DNA of 28,577 nucleotides from an uncultured Candidatus Saccharibacteria bacterium (GCA_946887425.1 CAMPKW010000008.1:1-28577), one strand, 5' to 3'. Positions 8,428 to 14,756 are shown, counted from the first letter of the stretch. Numbers and translations: made by a program. Notes: generated by a model not told the origin, from the sequence alone.

Positions 8428-9735
8428 ATGAGTCCGCGCTTTTTACGCAAAATTTACATGGGTGTATTGATCGTTATTTTTGGTGGTATCGTACTGCATG
8501 CACCTTTTAGCGTGGTGACAAGTGTGCTGTTTCCGCAATTTGAGTTGTTATTCAAATCATGGAAAGAGATTCTACTGATCGTCGCATCGATACTGATCGT
8601 TATAGCCGTGTGGCGTGAAAAAAAATGGCAATACATATATAAAGACCGCATCCTGCAGGCGATAGGTATATATATTGCACTACATCTTCTGCTGCTGGTA
8701 CCGTTTTGGCAAGGCTTGGCGGCAAGCGCAGCGGGGTTGATGATTGACCTTAGATATGTCATTTTTTTTGCGCTCGTCTACATTGGGCTACGCCTTTACC
8801 CCGAGTATCGCAGTTTGTTTGTGAAAGTAGGAATCATCGGAGCTGGTGTGATGCTTATTTTTGCCCTATTGCAGGTATTTGTTTTGCCGCCTGATATCTT
8901 GAAATATATTGGTTATAGCCGTGACACTATCGTCCCTTATTTAACGGTAGACCAAAACCCTGATTACGTGCGCATCAATAGCACCTTGCGTGGACCAAAC
9001 CCGGTAGGGGCGTATGCTGTTATTGCGCTGGCGTGTGTGGCAGCCGCATTTGTAAAACGAAAAATACCAAAGGATCGTCACTCAATTATATTGGCCAGCG
9101 TGCTTGGAGCCGGTGGCGTAGTTGCTTTATGGGCGAGTTATTCACGAAGTGCGCTAGTGGCGGGCGTAATGGCAGTTGGACTCGTCATTTTACTGACAAT
9201 TGGACGAAGACTTTCTCGACGTGCATGGATTATCAGTTTTATTATTTTGGGCGGTTTGCTAGGTGGATTCTTGGCTGTCCGAGAGACTTCGTTTGTGTCA
9301 CATGTCCTCCTGCATGAAAATCCGCACGGGGGAAGTGTAGTGAGTTCAAATGATGGCCATGTTGAATCGCTTGAGTTTGGTACATCGCGTCTGCTCACTC
9401 AGCCTTTAGGCGCCGGAGTGGGAAGTACCGGCTCAGCCTCACTGTACGGAGACAGTCCGCTCATTATTGAGAACCAGTATCTGTTTATCGCCCACGAGAC
9501 AGGATGGGTCGGATTGATAGTATTTATGGCTATATCAGTGTTAGTGTTAGCTCGACTGTGGCGCTTTCGCAGTGACTGGTTGGCACTCGGGGTCTTTGCG
9601 AGTGGTATTGGCCTTCTGGCGATCGGTTTACTTTTACCGGTATGGGCCGACGATACGGTGAGTATTGTTTGGTGGGGGCTTGCGGCAGTTGCTATTGCAT
9701 CAAAGGAGGGGTATGTCAGATCTACGGCCAAGTAA
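8428..9735 (+). CDS. O-antigen ligase/polymerase-like membrane protein (Wzy/WaaL family)
   Basis: 435 residues, almost entirely membrane helices (about ten). The Wzy_C-type region includes RINSTLRGPNPVGAY, then WASYSRSALVAG (about 235-246), and a larger extracytoplasmic loop rich in Gly, Ser and His. Known: these proteins polymerise or transfer lipid-linked polysaccharide on the outer face of the membrane. Inferred: it acts after the sugar transferase and GT4 encoded divergently to its left. No flippase or chain-length regulator is in the window, so the pathway is incomplete here. Its last 23 bp overlap the LexA-like gene. Polymerase versus ligase cannot be settled from the sequence. Confidence 0.82.
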   Translation: MSPRFLRKIYMGVLIVIFGGIVLHAPFSVVTSVLFPQFELLFKSWKEILLIVASILIVIAVWREKKWQYIYKDRILQAIGIYIALHLLLLVPFWQGLAASAAGLMIDLRYVIFFALVYIGLRLYPEYRSLFVKVGIIGAGVMLIFALLQVFVLPPDILKYIGYSRDTIVPYLTVDQNPDYVRINSTLRGPNPVGAYAVIALACVAAAFVKRKIPKDRHSIILASVLGAGGVVALWASYSRSALVAGVMAVGLVILLTIGRRLSRRAWIISFIILGGLLGGFLAVRETSFVSHVLLHENPHGGSVVSSNDGHVESLEFGTSRLLTQPLGAGVGSTGSASLYGDSPLIIENQYLFIAHETGWVGLIVFMAISVLVLARLWRFRSDWLALGVFASGIGLLAIGLLLPVWADDTVSIVWWGLAAVAIASKEGYVRSTAK

Positions 9736-10087
9736 AAAACAACGAGAGCTGCTCAATTTTATTGACGGGTTCATCAAAGGCAACGGCTATGGACCGAGTT
9801 ACCGCGAAGTGATGCGAGCACTCGATTACAAGTCGGTATCAACGGTTGCCACGCATATCGATGGCTTGATTACTCGAGGGTATTTGCGCAAGAAGGATAA
9901 TTCAGCGCGTTCACTCGAGATTGTTGCTCAGGGTGCGATAGCGCCTGCGGTTTCAAGAGAGTCCGCACATATCAAATGGCTTGATGATGCAATAGCGACT
10001 CGTGAAGCACTTGATGATGACAAATCTCGGCAAGAGATTGTTATTTTAAAACATGCCCGCGACATACTTGACCAACCCCAGGTATAA
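9713..10087 (+). CDS. LexA-type winged-helix DNA-binding protein lacking the protease domain
   Basis: 124 residues. Residues 5-70 match the N-terminal DNA-binding domain of LexA: KKQRELLNFIDGFIKGNGYG, PSYREVMRALDYKS, then a recognition helix and wing with THIDGLITRGYLRKKDNSARSLEIV. The rest is a charged, probably helical tail (KWLDDAIATREALDDDKSRQ). There is no S24 peptidase domain, no Ala-Gly cleavage site and no Ser/Lys dyad, so RecA-driven self-cleavage is not expected. The start at 9713 is set by AAAGGAGG 4-5 nt upstream and overlaps the end of the wzy-like gene by 23 bp. Targets are unknown; it may regulate the polysaccharide cluster or the neighbouring pilins. The tRNA-Asn promoter -35 lies in its last codons. 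Confidence 0.82.
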   Translation: MSDLRPSKKQRELLNFIDGFIKGNGYGPSYREVMRALDYKSVSTVATHIDGLITRGYLRKKDNSARSLEIVAQGAIAPAVSRESAHIKWLDDAIATREALDDDKSRQEIVILKHARDILDQPQV

Positions 10088-10097
10088 CGGGTATAAT
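10068..10097 (+). promoter_or_regulatory. Promoter of tRNA-Asn
   Basis: TTGACC (10068-10073), an 18-bp spacer and TATAAT (10092-10097). The tRNA begins 11 bp after the -10, implying a very short 5' leader. The -35 is inside the 3' end of the LexA-like gene. Confidence 0.75.
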
Positions 10098-10108
10098 ACT
10101 CCTTGTAT

Positions 10109-10183
10109 TCCGACGTAGCTCAATGGTGGAGCAAGAAGCTGTTAACTTCGAGGTTGCTGGTTCGAGTCCAGCCGTCGGAGCCA
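10109..10183 (+). tRNA. tRNA-Asn (anticodon GUU)
   Basis: Full cloverleaf by eye: acceptor TCCGACG/CGTCGGA, D stem GCTC/GAGC, anticodon loop CTGTTAA with GTT, five-base variable loop AGGTT, T stem GCTGG/CCAGC with TTCGAGT loop, discriminator G. The CCA end is encoded (10181-10183). The base pair at the top of the anticodon stem is A-G, a mismatch. A hairpin terminator follows at once. Confidence 0.95.
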
Positions 10184-10197
10184 AAATGATTACCCTT

Positions 10198-10224
10198 AAA
10201 GATCTTCGAACTGAAGATCTTTTT
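10198..10224 (+). terminator. Hairpin terminator after tRNA-Asn
   Basis: AAAGATCTTC and GAAGATCTTT form a 10-bp stem around a 5-nt loop (GAACT), followed by five Ts. It ends 6 bp before the -10 of pilin D. A near copy (AAGATCTTC/GAAGATCTT) precedes pilin E at 11773, so an additional regulatory role is possible. Confidence 0.75.
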
Positions 10225-10230
10225 GTTTGG

Positions 10231-10236
10231 TATACT
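10231..10236 (+). promoter_or_regulatory. Extended -10 promoter of pilin D
   Basis: TGGTATACT, with the hexamer 9 nt before the ATG at 10246 and no Shine-Dalgarno in between. The layout hairpin, T-run, TATACT, 9 nt, ATG is repeated at pilin E. Confidence 0.6.
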
Positions 10237-10245
10237 TGAAGTAAC

Positions 10246-10770
10246 ATGTGGGCAAAACATAAACAGCAAACGGGCTTTACGATCGTCGAACTGCTAATTG
10301 TCATTGTCATTATTGGCATATTGGCTGCAATCACTGTTGTGGCCTTCAACGGCGTACAGGAGCGCGCGAGAAATACGCAGACTATTTCGGCCGTCAAAGA
10401 CTATATGAAACTTTATTCATCGTACGCCGTCGATTACGATGTCTATCCTGGGAGTGGCAATTATTGCCTCGGTTCTGGCTACCCGGGAGGTTTGTGTTGG
10501 GACAACAGGACGTACACCGAAAACACCACCGCCAATACCGGGTTGCAGAATTACGTGAAAAATTTGCCAAGTCCAAGTACTGCTCGTGTATACCGAAACT
10601 CAACCGATGGCTATAGAGCGGGGATTTTATTTGTAAGTCCTCATTATTTGCGCTACCAACTTGAGGGCGCTAATACAGAGTGTGGGATTAATGGGGCGAC
10701 CCGCGCCTTTACTGCCGGCCAGTCGACAGGCCCAGAATGCAACGTAGCTGTTCCTGACCCTGCATTGTAG
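10246..10770 (+). CDS. Type IV prepilin-like protein (pilin D)
   Basis: 174 residues: leader MWAKHKQQTG, then FTIVELLIVIVIIGILAA with Glu at +5. The globular domain has the pilin A/B signature CLGSGYPGGLCW and a C-terminal cysteine pair (ECGING...PECN), so two disulfides are likely. It stands alone between the tRNA-Asn terminator and the GH104-like gene, on the opposite strand from pilins A-C. The start agrees with the leader and with TATACT 9 nt upstream. Expected at the cell surface as a pilus or pseudopilus subunit. Confidence 0.9.
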   Translation: MWAKHKQQTGFTIVELLIVIVIIGILAAITVVAFNGVQERARNTQTISAVKDYMKLYSSYAVDYDVYPGSGNYCLGSGYPGGLCWDNRTYTENTTANTGLQNYVKNLPSPSTARVYRNSTDGYRAGILFVSPHYLRYQLEGANTECGINGATRAFTAGQSTGPECNVAVPDPAL

Positions 10771-10802
10771 TTGTAGCGGAGCCGAAAAATTCACATGTCG
10801 AT

Positions 10803-10831
10803 ATGACTAAGTCTGGCAAAAAAGTTATAAT
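10803..10831 (+). promoter_or_regulatory. Promoter of the GH104-like gene
   Basis: ATGACT (four of six matches to TTGACA) at 10803-10808, a 17-bp spacer and a perfect TATAAT at 10826-10831, 9 nt before the ATG at 10841. No Shine-Dalgarno is visible. Confidence 0.55.
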
Positions 10832-10840
10832 AAGATATGG

Positions 10841-11494
10841 ATGAGATATAGACGTAAGGTATATAAAACTATTAAGCGACGGCTTAAAAAATATAGCCGG
10901 TACTTCGCTCATATACTCTTAAAACCAAGAAATATATTGGGAATTATGGCGATTGTTGGGATGGCTTCGCTTATACTACTCAATATGCAAGATACGCCAA
11001 AAATCCATGCGGCCGAGTTACTGAACACGATCGCCAAAGTCGAGAGTAAAAATAATTATAACGCTCACTTTGGCAATGCGGATAATGTTTCTATTCAATT
11101 TACTTCCATGACAGTGGGCGAAGTATTGATCTGGCAAAAGCAGTTCGTAGAGCAGGGGAGTCCGAGTTCAGCTGTCGGGAGGTACCAATTCATAAATTCG
11201 ACTCTTCGGGGGTTGATGAATGAGTTGGGAATTGATGAAAGTGTGAAGTTTGATGCGCCACTTCAAGATAGGCTTGCCGTTGCACTGCTTGAGCGAAGGG
11301 GGATTCGGGACTATGTTGATAATAAGATTAGTCGTGAGGTATTTGCGCATAATTTATCGAAAGAATGGGCGGCATTGCCAAGAGCTATTGGTGACAATCC
11401 AGAGCAGTCGTATTATGCGGGAGATGGGTTAAATAAAGCACAGCTGAGTCTAGATGAAGTATATGCGAGCATCGGAACAGTACGTAAGCTATAG
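10841..11494 (+). CDS. Membrane-anchored GH104-like lytic transglycosylase (lambda endolysin R type)
   Basis: 217 residues. A strongly basic N-terminus (RYRRKVYKTIKRRLKK) is followed by one membrane helix at about 31-48, so the enzyme domain should face outward. From about residue 57 it resembles lambda R-type lytic transglycosylases: a catalytic Glu candidate in IAKVESKNNYN (E68), SSAVGRYQF (109-117), LGIDESVKFDAPLQDRLAV and LLERRG, then KEWAALP. Known: this family cleaves peptidoglycan glycan strands to 1,6-anhydro products. Inferred role: local wall opening for pilus assembly or growth, or attack on a neighbouring cell's wall. There is no holin or phage gene nearby, so it is unlikely to be a prophage remnant. 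It is flanked by pilin genes. Confidence 0.75.
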   Translation: MRYRRKVYKTIKRRLKKYSRYFAHILLKPRNILGIMAIVGMASLILLNMQDTPKIHAAELLNTIAKVESKNNYNAHFGNADNVSIQFTSMTVGEVLIWQKQFVEQGSPSSAVGRYQFINSTLRGLMNELGIDESVKFDAPLQDRLAVALLERRGIRDYVDNKISREVFAHNLSKEWAALPRAIGDNPEQSYYAGDGLNKAQLSLDEVYASIGTVRKL

Positions 11495-11591
11495 TCCTCG
11501 TGTCTCTACTGAATAATAAGTTGTATTAGACTAGCCGGTCCTATTTCGCATAATTGTGAATAATATTACATACCTATAAGTAGCTCAATAT

Positions 11592-11597
11592 TATACT
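11592..11597 (+). promoter_or_regulatory. -10 element of the 38-residue membrane protein gene
   Basis: TATACT, 6 nt before the ATG at 11604, in an otherwise AT-rich gap after the GH104-like gene. No -35 consensus or Shine-Dalgarno was seen. Confidence 0.4.
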
Positions 11598-11603
11598 TAT
11601 TTC

Positions 11604-11720
11604 ATGCCTCACATACATGAAAGCGGAAAAGTTAAAGTAAAATTTTTCATCTGGCCAAGTATTATTATCAGTATCGTTCTATCGGTAATAGGTACAATAA
11701 TACTCAATATAATTTTCTGA
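11604..11720 (+). CDS. Small single-span membrane protein (38 residues), hypothetical
   Basis: Short ORF, ATG at 11604 and TGA at 11718. The product starts MPHIHESGKVKVK and then runs into one continuous hydrophobic stretch (FFIWPSIIISIVLSVIGTII) up to the C-terminus, so a single helix with a short charged N-terminal tail is clear. TATACT 6 nt upstream fits the leaderless pattern of its neighbours. No family was recognised. It sits between the GH104-like enzyme and pilin E and could assist either, which is a guess. In AT-rich DNA a random ORF of this length is possible, but the clean basic-then-hydrophobic layout and the promoter argue for a real gene. Confidence 0.55.
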   Translation: MPHIHESGKVKVKFFIWPSIIISIVLSVIGTIILNIIF

Positions 11721-11772
11721 CAAAAATAAACATCAGAGTGTCTGCCGGCGAGCTTAAAAATTATTACAGTTT

Positions 11773-11798
11773 AAGATCTTCAGTACGAAGATCTTTTT
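11773..11798 (+). terminator. Hairpin terminator, near copy of the one at 10198
   Basis: AAGATCTTC and GAAGATCTT form a 9-bp stem around a 5-nt loop (AGTAC), followed by a T-run. It could end the transcript of the 38-residue ORF. The same stem stands before pilin D, again just upstream of TATACT. Confidence 0.6.
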
Positions 11799-11800
11799 GC

Positions 11801-11806
11801 TATACT
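11801..11806 (+). promoter_or_regulatory. Extended -10 promoter of pilin E
   Basis: TGCTATACT, with the hexamer 9 nt before the ATG at 11816. Same order and spacing as the pilin D promoter. Confidence 0.6.
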
Positions 11807-11815
11807 GAACATAAC

Positions 11816-12442
11816 ATGTGGGTAAAAAATAGACATACAGGTTTTACGATCGTCGAACTGTTGATCGTTATTGTCATCATAGGCATCCTTGCCGCAATTA
11901 CAGTCGTGGCATTTAATGGTGTACAAGAGAGGTCTAAAGCATCCGCAGCGATGTCTGATATTGCTAACAATGTAAAGGTAGCAAAGCTTGTCGGTGCATC
12001 TACTGGTAACGTACCAACGACAGTTGATATCCTGCAATCAAGTACTAAAATGACCGCCACTAATGGAATCTATAAGTTATCGTCGTTTTGCTCCTCGAGT
12101 CAGTCGTATGTCCTTGCCGTAGAGACGGTAACGGGCAACAAGCTCTACTCGGTAAATGGTGCTACGATTATTCAAGATAATACTATCGATGTGACAAATG
12201 CCTGCCAAAGTCTCGGTATTAGCTCGGCCGATAAGGTATTTATAGGTATGCCGTCAGCCTCATGTGCGGCAGAAGGCGGGACGTGCAACGTCACGGGCAC
12301 GTCATCGGTTGCTTATGGCTACTTAGCTCAGGGGAAGTTTAACGCAAGAAAGGATCTTACTGGTGCGGTCACCTGTAATAATACCTTCTTTGGAGACCCT
12401 GCGCCTGGCTATGGCAAGGCGTGCTATATATTGAGCTATTAA
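11816..12442 (+). CDS. Type IV prepilin-like protein with extra C-terminal Cys-rich module (pilin E)
   Basis: 208 residues. Leader MWVKNRHTG, then FTIVELLIVIVIIGILAA with Glu at +5, and a middle domain with one cysteine pair (C92, C130). Residues about 143-208 form an added module: SCAAEGGTCNVTGTSSVAYG, then TCNNTFFGDP and GYGKACY. From memory, a module with this pattern (CA-EGG-TC-x-F/V-x-GT ... C-N-N-x-x-FGDP ... KxC) occurs at the C-terminus of secreted carbohydrate-active enzymes and surface proteins. That suggests a binding role at a pilus tip, but I could not run a search. I started at 11816, not at the in-frame ATG at 11738, because only this start gives a proper leader and lies 9 nt after TATACT. 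Confidence 0.85.
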   Translation: MWVKNRHTGFTIVELLIVIVIIGILAAITVVAFNGVQERSKASAAMSDIANNVKVAKLVGASTGNVPTTVDILQSSTKMTATNGIYKLSSFCSSSQSYVLAVETVTGNKLYSVNGATIIQDNTIDVTNACQSLGISSADKVFIGMPSASCAAEGGTCNVTGTSSVAYGYLAQGKFNARKDLTGAVTCNNTFFGDPAPGYGKACYILSY

Positions 12443-12462
12443 AAGCTCCCGTAACTATTTAG

Positions 12463-12485
12463 AAGTGCCCCTGCGCACTTGTTTT
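12463..12485 (+). terminator. Possible terminator after pilin E
   Basis: AAGTGC and GCACTT pair around CCCTGC, followed by GTTTT. The stem is only 6 bp, so confidence is moderate. Confidence 0.4.
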
Positions 12486-12505
12486 CCATAAGTCTTCCAC
12501 CTTGC

Positions 12506-12511
12506 TATGAT
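12506..12511 (+). promoter_or_regulatory. Extended -10 promoter of the VOC-glycosylase unit
   Basis: TGCTATGAT; the hexamer lies about 46 nt before the VOC start at 12558, giving a normal leader with a Shine-Dalgarno. No clear -35. Confidence 0.4.
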
Positions 12512-12557
12512 TGATGCAGAACGCAACATAATAAATCGAAAGATTGAGGAGGTTGAT

Positions 12558-13010
12558 ATGCTACAGAAAATTACTCCAAACCTATGGTTTGATGGCAATG
12601 CAAAAGAAGCGGTGGAGTTTTATGTATCGGTATTTCCAAATAGTAAAGTCATCTCAACCTCTTATTACCCCAAAGAGGGTTTGCTCGACTTCCAAAAAAA
12701 CCTTGCCGGCAAAGAGCTTACGATTGATTTTGAACTAAGCGGTAATCGTTTCACGGCCATTAATGCTGGGCCAGAATTTAAGTTTAATGAGGCGGTTTCT
12801 TTCTTAATCACCTGTGAAGATCAGGATGAGATTGATTATTACTGGGAGAAGCTTTCGAGTGCACCCGAGGCTGAGCAATGTGGCTGGTGCAAAGACAAAT
12901 ATGGCTTGAGTTGGCAGGTGGCGCCAAAGGGCATGGAGGAGCTCATGAGCAACCCGAATGCGTTTGCAAACATGATGCAGATGAAGAAGATTGTCATTGC
13001 TGATTTTTAG
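12558..13010 (+). CDS. VOC-family (PhnB-like) protein
   Basis: 150 residues. The start MLQKITPNLWFDGNAKEAVEFY and the segments FPNSKVISTSYY, FTAINAGPEFKFNEAVSFLI and CGWCKDKYGLSWQV are typical of the vicinal-oxygen-chelate proteins often annotated PhnB or 3-demethylubiquinone methyltransferase-like. That enzyme name is not meaningful here, as no ubiquinone pathway is suggested. Known: VOC proteins are small metal-binding or metal-free folds with varied roles. The ATG at 12558 has GAGGAGG 5 nt upstream; an in-frame ATG at 12507 lies within the likely promoter and was rejected. It is 29 bp upstream of the DNA glycosylase gene, probably one transcript. Confidence 0.85.
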   Translation: MLQKITPNLWFDGNAKEAVEFYVSVFPNSKVISTSYYPKEGLLDFQKNLAGKELTIDFELSGNRFTAINAGPEFKFNEAVSFLITCEDQDEIDYYWEKLSSAPEAEQCGWCKDKYGLSWQVAPKGMEELMSNPNAFANMMQMKKIVIADF

Positions 13011-13039
13011 TATCCTGTTGTGCTAGGTGGAGCGATAAC

Positions 13040-13621
13040 ATGCCACGAGATTTAAGCCTATCAAAAATTTTGAATATTCCCGTCGAGGAGGCCGCCCGTC
13101 GATTGCTGGGCGCGGTTATTGAACGTACGGTAAATAACACAGTACTTCGAGTAAAAATCGTTGAAGTGGAGGCATATGATCAGCACGATCCCGCTAGTCA
13201 TACATTCCAGGGCCCGTCTGTGCGAAATGCAAGCATGTTTAAGGCGGCGGGTCATGCGTATGTCTATTTTATTTATGGTATGCACTACTGTCTTAATATA
13301 GTAGTTGGGGCATCTGACTTTGGAGCTGGTGTGCTAATACGAGCGGTAGAGCCACTTGAGGGCGAGGCCGAGATGATTGTGAATCGGGGCGGGAGAACAG
13401 GGCGTGAGCTTACGAATGGTCCGTCAAAGCTATGTGAAGCTTTGGTGATTAATTTTGATCTAAATGGACATGATATCTCACTGCCGCCCTTGCGGCTGAT
13501 ACTTGCCCCAAGTTTGCCGGACTCTCAAATAGAGGTAACTAACAGAGTGGGTATTACCAAGGCCGCAGATTGGCCGCGTCGATTTTATATTCGTGACAAT
13601 CCGTTTATCTCCAAACGCTAG
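13040..13621 (+). CDS. mpg: DNA-3-methyladenine glycosylase (AAG/MPG family)
   Basis: 193 residues, normal for the bacterial AAG family. Hallmarks: VEVEAY (41-46), whose second Glu (E44) aligns with the catalytic Glu of human AAG and whose Tyr stacks on the base; QHDPASHTFQGPSVRNASMF; the YVYFIYGMHYCLNIV block; GAGVLIRAVEP; and the C-terminal NRVGITKAADWPRRFYI. Known reaction: hydrolysis of the N-glycosidic bond of alkylated purines such as 3-methyladenine, starting base excision repair. Start ATG 13040 has a GGAG-type ribosome site 7 nt upstream. It follows the VOC gene in the same direction and ends in a clear terminator. Confidence 0.95.
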   Translation: MPRDLSLSKILNIPVEEAARRLLGAVIERTVNNTVLRVKIVEVEAYDQHDPASHTFQGPSVRNASMFKAAGHAYVYFIYGMHYCLNIVVGASDFGAGVLIRAVEPLEGEAEMIVNRGGRTGRELTNGPSKLCEALVINFDLNGHDISLPPLRLILAPSLPDSQIEVTNRVGITKAADWPRRFYIRDNPFISKR

Positions 13622-13662
13622 CCGTGTAATCTCGCAACTAGAGGCGCACACGGATTTTTTTT
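13622..13662 (+). terminator. Terminator after the DNA glycosylase gene
   Basis: CCGTGT and ACACGG pair across about 20 nt, followed by eight Ts (13655-13662). Confidence 0.7.
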
Positions 13663-13811
13663 AATTGGGGCGCAGAGGTTGTATATCAAGCACACTATGA
13701 TGTGTATTTGCTTTTATTGCAAAAAAGTAAGATATATTACAGCCGCACGCTGGGTGGATTGGTACTGTTTGTATAGCACACGACACAAAATAAAATGAAG
13801 GGAGGTGCAAG

Positions 13812-14192
13812 ATGAGACATTTACTGACTATCGGAGCTATCGCACTACTTACATTTATGCTATTGATGCCACAGCTCGTAAACGATAGTCTGCTAACGGT
13901 ATTATGGTCGTCGGCAGTTGAATACCAAGTAGTACGAGTCGTCCTTATTGCGTTGTTATTTGGTCTGCTGTTTACTACACCGCCGCGCAGTATGCGTTTT
14001 CGTGTGGCGCTCGGAGTTGTGTCGGTAGTGTTACTATTTGGATCAGCAGCAATGCTGCTTGGCTATCAGATGAAAATACTTGATGCGGTTATTTTTCTTG
14101 AGATTGCGATCATCTGCGGCATTGAGGCGCTTGAGTCGCCAGCTCCTCTGCGGCTTTCAAGTAAAAAAGAGCGAGCAGTTGCTCGGACCTAG
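13812..14192 (+). CDS. Small four-helix membrane protein, hypothetical
   Basis: 126 residues with four hydrophobic segments (about 4-20, 34-52, 62-84, 88-106) and a short basic C-terminal tail (SSKKERAVART). No family recognised. The start has a strong Shine-Dalgarno (GGGAGGTG) 6 nt upstream. The gene is free-standing: the glycosylase terminator is upstream and another hairpin terminator follows. The 150 bp upstream (13663-13811) hold no ORF and no convincing promoter beyond AT-rich -10-like hexamers. The Cys-free, helix-only layout suggests a structural or accessory membrane role, which is unproven. Confidence 0.75.
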   Translation: MRHLLTIGAIALLTFMLLMPQLVNDSLLTVLWSSAVEYQVVRVVLIALLFGLLFTTPPRSMRFRVALGVVSVVLLFGSAAMLLGYQMKILDAVIFLEIAIICGIEALESPAPLRLSSKKERAVART

Positions 14193-14218
14193 GGGTCATA
14201 TCGCTATATAGCATACAA

Positions 14219-14246
14219 AATACTCGTCATATGACGGGTATTTTTT
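14219..14246 (+). terminator. Terminator after the four-helix protein gene
   Basis: AATACtCGTCAT and ATGACGgGTATT form a 12-bp near-perfect stem with one mismatch, continuing into six Ts. Confidence 0.75.
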
Positions 14247-14351
14247 ATTCAAAGCTAAATGAAAGAAATGCCATTTTAGTAATATATTTAACAGGTAATA
14301 CAATTAAACCTCGGTATTGTAGGTATATAAATAAACCAAAGGAGAACTACA

Positions 14352-14624
14352 ATGTTACTAGATATCGTACTATGGATTCTATTCGGAGCTTTAGCAGGAT
14401 GGATTGCCTCAAAAATCATGAAGACAGACGCACAAATGGGTGCTCTAGCTAATATCGTCGTAGGTATTATCGGTGCCTTCATCGGTGGATTCCTCGTTCG
14501 CACCCTGACCGGCAATGATGTTGAAGGATTCAGTATTACAAGCCTTATCGTTGCGATCCTTGGAGCAGTTGTTCTACTCGCCATCGTAAAAGCATTTAAC
14601 GGCCGTGGCACACGTCGTATCTAA
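14352..14624 (+). CDS. GlsB/YeaQ/YmgE-family stress membrane protein (copy 1)
   Basis: 90 residues. Three hydrophobic helices with the family pattern: WILFGALAGWIASKIMK at the start, a central Gly-rich helix NIVVGIIGAFIGGFLV, then GFSITSLIVAILGAVVLLAI. Known: transglycosylase-associated/GlsB-type proteins are small inner-membrane proteins induced by envelope or general stress; no enzymatic activity is established. Shine-Dalgarno AAAGGAG is about 7 nt from the ATG. A possible promoter is TTAAAC with TATAAA 16 bp further on (about 14305-14332). It has its own terminator. It is about 85% identical over the first 80 residues to the copy at 21187. Confidence 0.9.
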   Translation: MLLDIVLWILFGALAGWIASKIMKTDAQMGALANIVVGIIGAFIGGFLVRTLTGNDVEGFSITSLIVAILGAVVLLAIVKAFNGRGTRRI

Positions 14625-14643
14625 CGCATTAGATAGAGCATAC

Positions 14644-14673
14644 AATAGGAGATCCTGCGAGATCTCCTATTTT
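14644..14673 (+). terminator. Terminator after glsB-like copy 1
   Basis: AATAGGAGAT and ATCTCCTATT form a 10-bp stem with an 8-nt loop, followed by a short T-run. Confidence 0.7.
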
Positions 14674-14706
14674 GCGTAGTGCGGTGTTAATAACGATATA
14701 TTTACG

Positions 14707-14712
14707 TATAAT
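14707..14712 (+). promoter_or_regulatory. Possible -10 element of the phosphorelay operon
   Basis: TATAAT, 44 nt before the ATG at 14757, in the only gap upstream of the four signalling genes. A clear -35 is lacking. Confidence 0.45.
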
Positions 14713-14756
14713 AACCAAAGAAGGGCGCACTACGTGAGTGGGCGCAGCAACTACAT

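Noticed and set aside
10041..10397. 118-codon minus-strand ORF containing AGLEPATSKLTASCSTIELR
   Set aside because: This is the well-known false translation of the strand opposite a tRNA gene. It covers tRNA-Asn and the start of pilin D.
10841..11494. Prophage remnant because of the endolysin-like domain
   Set aside because: No holin, integrase, capsid, tail or attachment-site repeats are seen; the protein has its own membrane anchor and cellular neighbours.
12507..13010. Start of the VOC gene at ATG 12507
   Set aside because: That ATG is inside the likely -10 TATGAT, whereas ATG 12558 has a strong Shine-Dalgarno and matches the family's N-terminus.
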